64,000 nt of DNA from Melieria omissa (Eukaryota; Arthropoda; Insecta; Diptera; Ulidiidae). Made by a program: the position numbers and the translations under genes. The stretch's first letter is position 1; the number at the start of each line of letters is the position of its first letter. This document shows positions 1 to 10,850 of this stretch, piece after piece. Under the pieces are notes generated by a model. That model was given only the letters and a program-made list of their open reading frames with translations, did not search any database and was not told the DNA's origin. The DNA lies in NCBI GenBank assembly GCA_963971225.1, contig OZ020268.1:53122404-53186403 (forward strand), read 5' to 3'.

Positions 1-1766
1 TTGCCTGTTATCCCACAAGCGCGTCTCCCAACATTCCAACACATCCCTGGATATGGATGGTGTGAGTATTGCGGAATCGGCAGCTCTTGATGTTCTGGGC
101 ATGTCCATTAGCCTTAGAACCGTGAGTTGGGCACTCAGTGCCCATATTCATTTTTTATGTTTATAAGTTGATAAAATTACAGGTGCATATCTCTTATAAT
201 AAGAAATTTATATCATTTTACAAGATGAGTACGCTATACGTGACTTGGGGCACTCAGTGCCCATAATATTTCCTCATATATCACAGGGCAACAAATTTCG
301 GATTTTCTGGTTTTGACATCAGTTCTAGGGTAATTAGGGGCCGCTGATTTCGAATCCCCAAACCGTTTTCAAAACTTAGTTTCCGTTTTCGCAAAAAATG
401 GGTGTGTCACTTTTTCGGATTTTCCCTGACTTTTTTCACGTTTTCGATTGTAATTTCTAAACCAATAAACCGGTAGACATGATTTTGACTTTGTGGCATT
501 TACAGCACCTCACAGCTTCTTTTCCAATGTAATTTGCTTTTATAAGTTTTACAATTCCGCGGTAATTGGACGTCAAAGTCCAAAGGAAAATATGTAATTT
601 CAAGGCGATTTCTTTGATGTCGAAAAACATGCACATTTTTCGTAAATCAATAATCGAGTTAGGTATAACACGAAAGCGGAAACATCAAGTAATACAACAC
701 AGCCAAATTATTTGGTGTAATTCCCATTCTCATCGAAATAATACCAAAATTGTACCATAGTCATTTTCATCATTTTTCATATATTTTCCTTAAAAAATTA
801 GGGGCCTCAAAATATGCAAAGCTCTTTTTCACAAAATATTATGCCGATGCTTATACGGACTTAGATATTAATAAAGATGCAAACAATACTCCAACAACGG
901 CAACATCAATTCAAAAATACAGCGGATGATTTCACTCAGTTGAGCGGTTCAAAACCAAAACTTTATATGTTTTTTATATTTTTCAGTTAAAAAACCTTTG
1001 TTTCTAACAATAAATACTTGTTTCAATAAATTATTTGCATAAATAAGCGAAATATTGGCCTTTTTACAAAAAAGTTCATAAAAAGCTTAAATTTCCATAC
1101 AAAATACACTACTGGGCACTGAGTGCCCAAGTCACGAGATTAAGTTGTATAGCCAAGTCACGGTTCTAAGGTTAAGAACGACCTTCGTTGGAACGATCAT
1201 ATTTTTGGCGTGTCGAAAGATGCAGCCAAGTGCCTCGGCTTCTTAAAGCGGTGCAAAAAATATTTCACCCCGTCCGATCTCCGCATTATTTATACCACCT
1301 ATATCCGACCTAAAATGGAGTTTAACTCGCACCTATGGGCAGGGGCTTGAAAACCCCATTTGGAGCTCCTGGATCGGGTGCAAAACCGTGCGATTAAACT
1401 TATAGGGGACAGTAGGACATCCAGCTCTATTGACTCCTTGGAGCATCGTCGAAACGTGGCATGTGTGGTGTTATTCTACCGATACTTTTTCGGTAATTGC
1501 TCAGTGGAGATGAGCAGCTTGATGCCATCACTCCGGGTATTCCCACGGGCAACCCGTTTGAACACTGGCGCCCATGCATTCCACGTCGAAACGATGTTCC
1601 AGCGCACTACGCACTACAGAGAAAGTACGTTCCTGGCCCGTACAGCGCGATTGTGGAATGGTCTCCCTGCAGATGTTTTCCCCAGCACCTATGATCTTGA
1701 TGGATTCAAGGCAAGAGTCCATAAATTCTTCACCCAACTTTATTTACATCTAAAAGAATAACTTTA
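1..1766 (+). mobile_element. Non-LTR retrotransposon 3' end, copy A (interrupted)
   Basis: This is the C-terminal coding end of a LINE reverse-transcriptase ORF, present at 1-111 and 1176-1761 and split by the piggyBac-type element at 112-1171. The visible part includes DRVQNRAIKLIGD, a SLEHRR block, LFYRYFFGNCS and an ARLWNGLPADVFPS tail, which is the segment downstream of the polymerase domain in several arthropod LINEs. An in-frame TGA lies near 1345, just before the 133-residue open stretch at 1360-1761, and the same stop is in inverted copy B, so the element was dead before the duplication. The left side runs off the window. I do not assign a clade. Confidence 0.75.
112..1171. mobile_element. 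piggyBac-type non-autonomous element, copy A
   Basis: The ends are matching inverted repeats beginning CCTTAGAACCGTGA. They are flanked by TTAA on the right (1172-1175) and TTAG on the left (108-111), read here as a TTAA duplication with one later change that copy B also shows. Removing it rejoins the LINE reading frame. Near each end lies the 15-bp palindrome GGGCACTSAGTGCCC, often next to AAGTCACG. No transposase frame is visible. The piggyBac assignment rests on the TTAA duplication and the CC-starting terminus. Confidence 0.75.
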
Positions 1767-2185
1767 TGGCCATGAAAAATGTGTCCTACTTTTTGTAACT
1801 GATTCCTAATTCCTATATGGCAGTAAACACCTGGTGGAAGAGGGCAAACAGCAACATTTTCCTTTTGTTTTAGAATCGTCCCTACACTTCGCGGTACATC
1901 CATATTTTCTTCGCGCAAAATTGTTTAAAGCTCTTCGAAGCACTTACGGGAGGGCCTATTCCTAATATACCAAGCTGCTATCTTTTCCCTAAAAGTCTGT
2001 GCCTGCACTTCTCCTGAGCTTTCTAAAAAATGCGCCCCACCGGTCAGCGCAGCACCTGCCGGCGCTTCTTCCACAGAAAAAACTTCCTGCACAATTTCCT
2101 CCTGATTTTTACTGCCTATCCATAGTCTACTCACAAGAGACTCCTTTTCTCTTTTCACCTGTCTTCTAATGTGTCTTTTACTCAT
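1740..2185 (-). pseudogene. Transposase-like N-terminal ORF, copy A (one nonsense codon)
   Basis: This is the copy-A counterpart of the intact 151-codon ORF at 27342-27797. It starts MSKRHIRRQ and reads through a basic N-terminus, but a TTA-to-TAA change after CFEEL stops it at 86 residues; the rest of the frame (MREENMDVPRS onward) is still open to the LINE junction. The region looks like a domain I associate with uncharacterised TE-encoded proteins of arthropods, with a LLTILREE-like helix followed by a VPRSVGTIL segment. That family link is from memory. Confidence 0.55.
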
Positions 2186-2989
2186 TTTATTTCACTTTTT
2201 ACTCACCTGAATTAATTGTTGAACACGCGCACTGCATGTCGAATAAAATAGTTACGTGCGATAGAGCCATCGAAAATCAGCTGTTCGATTATTTTTGAGA
2301 ATGAGTGAAAGTCACCCTTGTATTCCTTTATTTTTTTGAGCGATATGGACATCATGCTTTCTTAAACACTGTTTTAAAATTTCCAAATCTATGAAATTTC
2401 TTTAATTAAAGTAAAAAATATGTAAAAAAATAATAAAATAGCCAAAAGCACAACTGGGTTATCGGCGCCAAAATAAATACACATATCTAGCTTTCTTTCT
2501 GTTTCTTCTTCTTCTTTTTTTTTGTATCAACTCACCCCCGCTGCAATACAAACAAACTAGTGCAAAACTGGTGCAAGCCATACTAGTTGGTGATCAAGTC
2601 ATTTTAGGTAATTGGTTCAGTTTTTACTGCAGGGATATTATTGCATTATTGCACCCCATACTAGCAACATGGATGAGTTATGAGCTTATCATTGCACTCA
2701 ATACTCAGCTCTACCACAATACTACACCCGCCTAGCAACAGCTTTGACGTCGAGAACCACCGCTGCCGAAGAAAAGGCAACAACACCTCAGCAGCCTTAG
2801 CAACGCTCGATATTGGCGCCAAATCATAGCTTGCAAAACCAATAAAATTAATAAACTAAAAACAATGACGAATGTTGAAAAGCTACCGCTTATCCCCACA
2901 CACACGTGCCACTACAGCGGTCTCTCAAAACGAAATCGAGTGAAAGTGCGTCATTAAGAATTGAGGAATAAAACGAGTCACATCGATGT
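2186..2989. other. Non-coding part of block A
   Basis: AT-rich sequence with no credible frame. 2186-2680 is shared with inverted copy B only. From about 2670 (TTGCACCCCATACTAGCAAC) onward it is also shared with blocks C (31966) and D (58023), which marks the point where those blocks join the common sequence. It contains a GAAGAAAAGGCAACAACACC stretch conserved in all four blocks. Confidence 0.7.
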
Positions 2990-3660
2990 AAATTAAAGCA
3001 TTACTTACAAATTGCATTTTTATTAATTTATATAGATATCTGCCAGAGTGTTTATCCAATGTTGTTATGATATGCAAGTAGTTTGCAATAACATAAAATA
3101 TATATTTTTTTGAATATAATTCATGCTTTTTTAGTTTTGTTATTTTGTATGCCAAATCAATCACCCGCACGGGTGATCCCAGGTGCTTTCGTGTCGCATT
3201 TTAACTGAACTTTTGGCTATCGAAAGACGCCAACTCATCGACTTGTGACTGATTTTTGACTAAAAGTCGAATTTTAACCATCAAACACTCCTCGTTTTCA
3301 CCTGAAGTGGCATCGTGCTGGTTTCAATTTATAAAAAAATTCATTTACCGATTAAACAAAAGCGTTTTGAGGACGTAGAAGCCATCCAAAAGGCTTGCAC
3401 CGATATCCTGAAGGATATTTCAGCCGGCAATCTAAGACACTGTTTAGAGTTGCTTTTATTATATTATATTATATGTCCTCGGATAAAAGGATAATTTTAG
3501 AATTTGTGAGTATGCAACATAAATTTGTAGTCCCAATTGTGATAGCATGGGAACATTTTAACCAAGAGCATTTTGGTTTTCCAAATTAAACTCCGTCCCG
3601 ACAAGGTTAATGGTGAAAAGACCTTTTTGCTAATGTGGGAAGGTACATACCATGCATAGT
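2990..3660 (+). mobile_element. Degenerate mariner transposase 3' half, block A
   Basis: The readable part is the C-terminal end of a mariner transposase: HSSFSPEVASC, a decayed form of the catalytic HPPYSPDLAPCD motif, then RFEDVEAIQKACTDILKDI, the conserved segment after it. Frame changes separate the two. The upstream half (2990-3190) has no recognisable protein but is homologous to 35310-35500, which follows a mariner N-terminal fragment there. The catalytic Asp after SPDLAPC is not present. Confidence 0.7.
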
Positions 3661-3930
3661 GATTGAAAATTTTGGATATATTGGGACATTGATCCAAAGA
3701 ATTAAATCAGTTATGAACCATTACCCATAATACCGTACTCGAGATACTGCTTAAGCTTCAGCTGTCATTTAGTTAGGTACTCATGGAAAGGTACACAAAC
3801 AGATAGCTGATTGTGCGCTCTGGTTTTTCTAATTCCACACGTGTCTGGTTACTATTTGAACAGACAGACAATGAATTTTCGTCAGAGAAAGTTTACTCAA
3901 GTCTCAATCTGCGCTATGTTTTTTTATGCG

Positions 3931-4241
3931 CGGTAGTCATTTTTATTTGATCAAAGAATAACAAATGTGTGACAACATTAACCGTTCAAAAAAAAAAAAT
4001 TGGTTATTTGTACAATTGAAAAACGGTACCGGCTTTTGAAGAAAGAACAACAAGCCTGGGGCTTTCGCGTGTTTCCTATAAAACGGTAGTAATTTTTATT
4101 TGATCAAAGAATAACAAATGTGTGACAACATTAACCGTTCAACAAAAAATAACTGGTTATTTGTACAATTGAAAAACCGGCTGGTACCGGCTTTTGGAGA
4201 AAGAACGACAAGCCTGGGGCTTTCGCGTGTTTCCTATAAAA
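3931..4241 (+). promoter_or_regulatory. Duplicated promoter module of peptide gene A
   Basis: Two tandem modules with a period of about 153 bp (starting 3931 and 4084). Each has a TTTGATCAAAG palindrome, a GTGTGACAACATTAACCGTTC block, a GTACAATTG block, CCTGGGGCTTTCGCGTGTTTCC and its own TATAAAA box (4077-4083 and 4235-4241). The proximal TATA lies 74 nt before the ATG, with an initiator-like ATCACTTCAG about 30 nt downstream. The GGGGCTTTC segment resembles an NF-kappaB half-site, but I cannot call it one. Confidence 0.7.
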
Positions 4242-4308
4242 CGCTCGAGTATTTTTAGTGTAAATCACTTCAGCACAGCACGGCAAAGAGTGATTACCTC
4301 TCGATAAA

Positions 4309-4739
4309 ATGAAACTGTTTATTGTACTTTTTATTTGTGCACTTCTGGCCTGCTTGGTGCAGAGCCAACCGAGTCACTGCTGCAACGCCGTGGAGAACAC
4401 GATCATCGGTGTGAACCCTGGTAAGGACGATGGGCATGCGGTAAGTCAAACGAGTTGAGATTTATTAAAGGAGTGAATAAATAGAAGATTAGAATTGAAA
4501 GTTCAAATGGAAAGATAACCAACAAAAATGAGTCGAATATAAATCGAATAAATGGAGAGCATTTGCGAAAGTGGAAACAGGTTGAGACATTCGAAGGAAG
4601 AAGGCTTTAAGAATGAAGCCTCGATCTCCTATAGAATTGCTAAGAAACTTTACTTAAACTATGTATCAAAATTTCATATTTAAAATTTGTGAATTTTCAG
4701 GGATTCGGGGGAACCGGGAACCATCCCAGTAGTCCGTAA
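4309..4739 (+). CDS. Small secreted peptide, paralog A (two exons)
   Basis: Exon 1 is 4309-4440 and exon 2 is 4701-4739, with a GTAAGT donor and a TTTTCAG acceptor; the intron is 260 bp. The product is 56 residues. Residues 1-19 (MKLFIVLFICALLACLVQS) form a typical signal peptide with likely cleavage after VQS, leaving a mature peptide of about 37 residues that starts QPSHCCN. The mature part has only one vicinal cysteine pair, is acidic to neutral in its first half, and ends GFGGTGNHPSSP. The AAAATG start context suits flies, and AATAAA follows at 4839. A role as an immune, reproductive or venom-like peptide is possible, but I recognise no family. Paralogs: B, C and D. Confidence 0.75.
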
Positions 4740-4838
4740 TGATGCCCAGCTTGCGGTTGCAGCTCTAAAAGCATTTCCTGCAGTGACGGTTAAGAACTAA
4801 ATTCGCATCACTTCAAATACCCAGTAAAATTTAAAATT

Positions 4839-4844
4839 AATAAA
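4839..4844 (+). terminator. Polyadenylation signal of peptide gene A
   Basis: AATAAA, 100 nt after the stop codon and before the SINE insertion. The same signal sits at the equivalent place in blocks C and D. Confidence 0.55.
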
Positions 4845-4881
4845 AAGCAAAATCAAAACATGACAATTTGTTCAAGCATTA

Positions 4882-5190
4882 TTATAATGGTTTTTTACTG
4901 GCACGACAGCCCGATTACGAGACTAAGGCCTAGTTACCCGTTTTTTAGTTTTTTACGAGGTTAGAAGGGACCTACAGTTGTATGCCGATTCCGAACGGCG
5001 AGTTGGCAGCTTTTTCATAGGCAATTTTACTCTCAGAGGTTTGCCATTTCCATTGCTGAGACGACAGCCGCCGACAGAAAAATTGTTGTTGTTTTTCGGT
5101 GTTAACAGCAACGGAGTCTTGAACCAGGGTTCGAGCATCGCATTTGACGCGCGGCCCAACGCACTAACCAGCTGAGCTATGGTGGCTGCT
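4882..5190 (-). mobile_element. tRNA-derived SINE, block A
   Basis: Read on the minus strand, it begins with a tRNA-like head GCCACCATAGCTCAGCTGG (Pol III A box) followed by a B-box-like GGTTCGAGC/GGTTCAAGAC region. A conserved body follows (AATGGCAAACCTCTGAGAGT, GCCGTTCGGAATCGGCAT, TAGGTCCCTTC), and it ends in CGGGCTGTCGTGCCAGT. Flanks are GTTCAAGCATTA on the left and GTTCAAAGCATTA on the right. Blocks B, C and D have the SINE at the same site, so it predates the block duplication. Confidence 0.85.
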
Positions 5191-6506
5191 GTTCAAAGCA
5201 TTACTGACGGCTTTTTTCACTAAAAAGACAATTGCAATCAGTTTAAGGGTTTTCCATTTTTAAATATCTGTATTTTCTTTAGTATTTCTGTCAACTTTTA
5301 CTTTGATGGCTTTTTTTTTGTTACCACGGAAATTTTTATATTTAAAAAAAATTATTTTATGAAAAATTAGCCAAATACGCTGTGTACTTTTCGAGATGTC
5401 AGCAGATATGATTTGTAGTCTTTGTAGGTATGGAAAACTTGTGGTATTTTTAATGTTAAGTTTGAGTCACTCATAGTGGAAAAGTCTGAATTTAATCGAA
5501 CAACTAACTTAAAAATTGTACTTAGTTGTATTACATGCTAGTAGAGCCCTGCGGCTTTGCACGCAAGTTTGAAGTCAATGGGCTCAATAAATCAAATTCC
5601 TTCATACTGCACGATGCCACTCCTTTTTTATAGAATGCCCAATCAATTCCTCCAGTCGAAGGGTGTGACCCGGTTTCATTGATATGCGACTCTCAGTTCC
5701 AAAGTTACGCGGAAAATTTCAGTCACAGAAAATATACCGCACCCCTTGTCAACGCCCATATATTTTGCCAGTAGAATGACACATCTATGGGACGAGGGTA
5801 TACAAAGCTTCAAAACTTTCCAACTTATTGTTCCGAAGATATTCCACATTAAAACTTTGGATTCTATGAGTGGAGCCATGACCCTCGTCCGACACTCACC
5901 CCACTCCGCATGTCGAAGAGCACATCTAAATCGTAAGTTTCATCAACATCAAGTCAATTCTCTTTGATGTGTGATTTGTAGTTCCAAGGTTATTCAAAGC
6001 ATTTGAGTTGCTTTTAAAGTGCCACGGCCCTTGTCCAACGCCCATTCAATTTTACCAGTGAAAACGGCATATAGCCTATGTACCATTCCCCAGCATGAAA
6101 AAATTAGAAGATTATAGAAGTATAGATTGGCATAACTTTTAATAAAAATACATAATGTTAGGGTTGCCACAAAAATGTAGAAAAATACAAAAAAAAATTA
6201 ATAAGAATTTGTATTGCTTTCTATAAGATTGAGAACCAAGTTTGTGGCTCCATTACTTCTATTTTCATTTAATGTGACAGATTTAAAGCACCGATGAAAG
6301 CATTTAATCCTTTCAGCATCAGTTCAACAATTTCAGCATTAATTCGTTCGAATTTGTTAAACTTATAGCAATGTGAGATGATCAATAAGAACCTCTTCTA
6401 AAAATTGTGGGTATCTGACCCATGGGACTATTCACAGTCTAATAGGTTTCGTAAGAAGTTCATAGTGGTTCTTCAGATCGATTTATTGGTATGGTATCAC
6501 ATTAGG
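5191..6506. repeat. Block A spacer with degenerate short repeats
   Basis: No gene is visible. 5191-5520 is unique spacer shared with B, C and D. 5560-6080 contains imperfect repeats built around 'TTCCAAAGTTA', 'TTCCGAAGATATTCCACATTAAAA' and '...GCCCTTGTCCAACGCCCAT', matching block E (17800-18300) and block D (60790-61280). 6120-6500 matches 19190-19560 and ends at the errantivirus junction, where GGTATCACAWTAGGC is still shared with block E. Confidence 0.7.
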
Positions 6507-7464
6507 CGAAATTCGAACAACAAATGATACACCCGTCTACACAAAATGTTACCCATATCCAATGTCCCTCAAGGATCAAGTAGAGAAACAAATCAAGGAA
6601 TATCTCCACAATGGTATTATTCGACCGTCTAGATCTCCATACAATTCTCCTGTATGGATAGTACCAAAAAAATTAGATGCGTCTGGAGAAAAAAAATACC
6701 GAATGGTGATAGATTACAGGAAGTTAAATTCAGTTACAATAGCAGACAAATATCCTATCCCCGAGATAAATGGAGTACTTTCACAGCTCGGAAGAAACAA
6801 ATTCTTCACAGTACTTGATTTAAAGAGTGGCTTCCATCAGATTCCTCTGAAGGAATCAGATATCGAGAAGACCGCTTTCTCGGTGAACAATGGAAGATAT
6901 GAATTCACGCGATTGCCTTTTGGTCTCAAGAATGCGCCTTCAATTTTTCAAAGAGCTCTTGATGACATTTTAAGGGATCACATAGGGGTAAGATGTTACG
7001 TCTATATTGACGACATCGTCATATTCAGTAAAGATCAGGAAACACATTTTAACGATATTAAACAGATCTTTGATACATTGGAAAAAGCAAATTTAAAAAT
7101 ACAATTAGATAAATGCGAATTCTTGAAAAGGGAGGTCGAATTTTTAGGTTTCATAATATCTGAAAATGGTCTTAAAACAAATCCACAAAAAGTAGATGCA
7201 ATAGTGAAGTTTCCAGTTCCTCAAACTTTAAAAGATCTTCGTTCCTTTTTAGGACTTTCAGGATATTACCGCCGCTTCATACAAGACTACGCGAAGCTGG
7301 CGAAACCCCTTACAGTCCTTTTAAGAGGGGAAGATGGACGAGTGTCCAAAACTCTATCCAAAAAAGTAAAAATTTCCCTAAATAAAAACGCAATGGATTC
7401 TTTCGAAAAATTAAAACGCTCACTCATCGGCAGAGACTGTTGGGTCACCCTTTATGATTATTAG
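6507..7464 (+). pseudogene. pol: Errantivirus reverse transcriptase domain
   Basis: An open frame running from the left junction to 7464. Motifs in order: YRMVIDYRKLN, FTVLDLKSGFHQI, RLPFGLKNAPSIFQR, the catalytic YIDDIVIF box at about 7000-7025, FLGFIIS, and the connection FLGLSGYYRRFIQDY. Catalytic aspartates in the LDL and YIDD motifs are present. It lacks the upstream part of RT and the protease. The frame ends abruptly where the 7465-7690 stretch interrupts the link to RNase H. Confidence 0.9.
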
Positions 7465-7690
7465 TACTTAAATCTAACTCTCTTATTCTTTCTTGTTCTC
7501 ACACTCATTGTAAACATGCACACACACACATGCACCCATTATTGCACTCAAGCCTTTCATTCACTTGTACACACATCACATGAATTTCATAGTTCAGTAT
7601 AAATCTAGCATTCGCACGCTCGGTTGTTTTATTTTCGGTTGCACATATACACCCCCAAACATTTTACGTAGCCAAGAAAAACTATTCTTG
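7465..7690. other. Insertion between RT and RNase H of the errantivirus
   Basis: About 225 bp with no homology to pol, separating the RT frame from the RNase H frame. It is rich in CACACA and CATTCACT runs and contains a TATA-like GTATAAATC followed by CGCACGCTCGGTTG. It might be a fragment or solo LTR of another element. I could not define terminal repeats or a target duplication. Confidence 0.5.
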
Positions 7691-9293
7691 GACCAAACAG
7701 AGACCAATAACTTTCATTTCTAGAACTCTTTCCAAAGCTGAAGAACATTACGCAGCAAATGAAAAGGAAATGCTAGCAATAATCTGGGCCCTGAACTCTT
7801 TGCGCAATTACCTTTACGGTTCTGCTAAGGTCAAAATTTTTACCGACCATCAGCCTCTTACATACGCCTTAAGTAACAAAAACAATAACAGCCAAATGAA
7901 ACGCTGGAAGGCGGTGTTAGAGGAATACAACTATGAACTCTTTTACAAGCCAGGTACTAGCAATGTAGTAGCAGACGCTCTCTCCAGAATGCCACCCCAC
8001 TCCCCAATAAACACAATGTCGGGAATAACTCACAGCGACGAAAGCTCAGGCCAGAAGCTCATTGACATTGTCGAGGCACCTATAAACGCATTCAAGAATC
8101 AAATCATTTTATGCACAGATTCGAAATCAACTTACAAATTCGAGATCGTTTTTCCCACAATACACCGCCACACAATTACAGAGCCCGAGTACACTACGGG
8201 AAAGCTTGTCTCGCTTCTACAGAAATTGTTAAACCCTTCAGTTATAAATGGTATTAAAGCTCCGGAATCCCTGATGGGAAAATATCAAAAATAAATTTTC
8301 CCAGATAACTTTGCTAAATACAAAATTAGATTTGCACGCCTCCAGATAAAAGACATCAAGAATGAACGACAACAGAAGCAGATAATTATAGAAACGCACA
8401 AAAGAGCACATCGAAACGGAAAGGAAAATAAAACCCAGATATTGGACTGGTATCAACAGTAAAATCAATAGAATTGTCAAGCAGTGCGCGGTTTGTAAAC
8501 TTAATAAGTACGATCGGCACCCGATGAAAACGGAGTTAAAGGAGACCCCCATTCCCACGTATCCTGGTTAAATCCTTCACATAGATATCTATAGAACTGA
8601 GAACAAAATGATTCTTACGGCAATAGACAAATTTTCGAAATACGCTCAGGCTAGAATCATCAAATCAAGAGCCGTTGAAGACATAAGAGAACCCTTCGAG
8701 AAATTCTTTTCTTATTCGGAGTCCCGAAGATGGTCGTATTCGACAACGAAAAATCGTTTAACTCCGCTACAATTACGTTTCTGTTAAAGGATCAATTAGG
8801 AATAGAAATTTACACATCCCCACCATATACGAGCACAGTAAACGGACAAATTGAACGGTTTCATTCAACCGTTACAGAAATTATGCGTTGCCTAAAAACC
8901 GAGCGCATTCATAACTCCTTCCTTGAACTTTTAGACAGATCAGTATACGAATACAACTACACAGTATACTCAACCATAGGAAAGAAACCAATAGAAGAAT
9001 TTTTCGGAAGAAGAGTCTCCACAAATCCCGACCAATATGAAAACTCCCGACAAGAAAATATCGAAGCACTTAAGAAGAAACAGGCAAAGGACTTAGAGAC
9101 GCATAACAAGAAAAGGACCCCTATGAAAACTTACTCCCCTGGTGATATCATTCACGTACGAATAAACAAAAGATTAGGCTCGAAACTTACTCCCAGATAT
9201 AGGAAAGAAATAGTAAAAGAGGACAAGTCCAGCGTAGTTATTACAGAAAAAGGACGAACAGTGCATAAAAGCAACATTAGGACTTAATTTCAT
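7691..9293 (+). pseudogene. pol: Errantivirus RNase H and integrase domains
   Basis: The RNase H part reads EEHYAANEKEMLAIIWAL, then KIFTDHQPLTYAL and VVADALSRMPP (frame open 7770-8294). The integrase zinc region (8380-8560) is broken by frameshifts. The catalytic core resumes at 8730 with VVFDNEKSFNS and PYTSTVNGQIERFHSTV (second Asp and the Glu region), followed by a C-terminal SPGDIIHVR-type domain ending at 9287. The first catalytic Asp lies in the damaged stretch before 8730 (IHRYL-like remnant of the DxF motif). At least three frame changes are needed to read the whole region. Confidence 0.85.
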
Positions 9294-9309
9294 ATTTTTT
9301 CTTTTTCAG

Positions 9310-10850
9310 AATACTTCTGCCCGTAGCCAGTGGCGAATTCAGGATACTTGATTATACCAGCTCACAATTAGCTACCTTCAACTCAGGTTGGACAAAAATA
9401 CAGACCGGTACCTACAAAATTATACATACAATTGACATAGACGAATACCAAAGGACATTGGACAACCTTAATGGCACAATAAGATTTAGAATAAGGCCCA
9501 CCAACCCGTTACTTCCCTTTTTGAATAATGAATTAACTCAAATCCAAAATTATTTAAATAGACTAAAACCAAGAATTAATAAAAGATCAATAAATGCACT
9601 TGGAACTGCATGGAAATGGCTGGCAGGAAGTCCAGACCATGAAGATTTAGAAATATTAGAAAATCATATAAATAACGTGTTGAAAAATAATAATAATCAA
9701 ATAATAATGAACAAGCTCTTAAGCGAAAGAATGAATAATATTACCGAAGTTGCAAACAAATTACTTGTACTATTGAAAAATTATGATAATATTGAGCGTG
9801 AGGTTGCTGTAGATTTAAAGTATAAATTAGAATTAATAAAGGACGAAATCGTAAACATTAATTACGCAACACATTGGGCCAACGTTGGCATAGTAAACTC
9901 ATATCTATTTTCAAATATCAAAATGAATATAATTAAAGAAGTTTTTGATAGAGACAATATCCCTTTTGATAATGTAGAAGAATCTTTTGAATTTGCTAAT
10001 GCTAAAATAGCCTCAAATAATTCTATGATTTTATATTTAGTTGATATTCCAATAACCGATGAGAATTTATGTGAAGCTTTATTAATCAAAGCATTGAAGA
10101 AACGAAATAAAAGTTATAAAATACCATATGAAAATATATTGATTTGTAAAAATAAAATTGTCGGCATAAAAAGTAATTGCGAGAAACATAATGAAATAAG
10201 AATCTGTACAAAGAAAAATATTGTAGACATCAGTAACTCCTCCTGCATACCACACCTACTCCACAGTCATTCGCATACCTGCAACATGATAAACAATCAA
10301 CACATCCCCACGGTTGAAGAAATACTCCCAGGCATAATACTTCTAAATCAATAGAACGGCACAGTTCACATCGACCAAGAAGAAATTCACTTGACCGGCT
10401 CATTTGCCATACAATATCACAACTCTACAGTCACGATAGATAACCAAATATTTTTGTCAAATGAAGTTTCTAGAGGTAAACCCCTCCCTGCCATTTTGCA
10501 ACAGAATTCAACGCTAACAGCTGAAGAAGAACTGCTAAGTTTGGAATTAATGAAGGAACTACACCTGAAAAACATAAATTATATTGGAAAACTAAAAATA
10601 AAGGCTTGGTAGCATCACTAACCAATTTTGGAATATCTGGCACTACTCTAATTATAATGATAATTTTGGCCATCAAATTAATGCCAAAAAGAGGACTAAA
10701 ATTAACGGGCAAGTACACCCCTAATAAAAACGACAACGCTTCACTACAGGAAGTAACTGTTGCACAGAATGAACAGCCACAGCCATCTCCACGAGTGGAT
10801 CAACCATCTTCCCATTACCCCGTTCAGACGATCGCGGACGTTCGTTTTTA
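9310..10850 (+). pseudogene. env: Errantivirus envelope gene, broken
   Basis: A TTTTCTTTTTCAG splice acceptor ends at 9309, as expected for the spliced env message of this group, and the frame is open from there to a TAG at 10352-10354. The fusion-protein signature KRSINALGTAWKW (a basic cleavage-like site before a hydrophobic stretch) is at about 9580-9620. After the TAG the same frame continues to 10612. The membrane segment (GTTLIIMIILAIKLM) and tail are in another frame up to 10850. One nonsense codon and one frameshift therefore separate the surface part from the anchor. Confidence 0.85.

Noticed and set aside
2925..3170. An 81-codon minus-strand ORF repeated at 26357 (plus) and 32244 (minus)
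   Set aside because: It is conserved only because the blocks are recent duplicates; block D breaks the frame, composition is AT-biased and it lies inside the mariner-associated repeat.
3497..3697. A 66-codon minus-strand ORF with copies at 25823 and 58869
   Set aside because: Overlaps the mariner remnant on the other strand and is absent from block C.
4953..5175. Overlapping 65- and 68-codon ORFs on both strands, repeated at 60172-60394
   Set aside because: They lie entirely inside the tRNA-derived SINE and read it in two directions.
4882..5190. A true tRNA gene at the SINE heads (also 53345, 56657)
   Set aside because: A and B boxes are present, but no full cloverleaf closes and all copies continue into the SINE body with target duplications.
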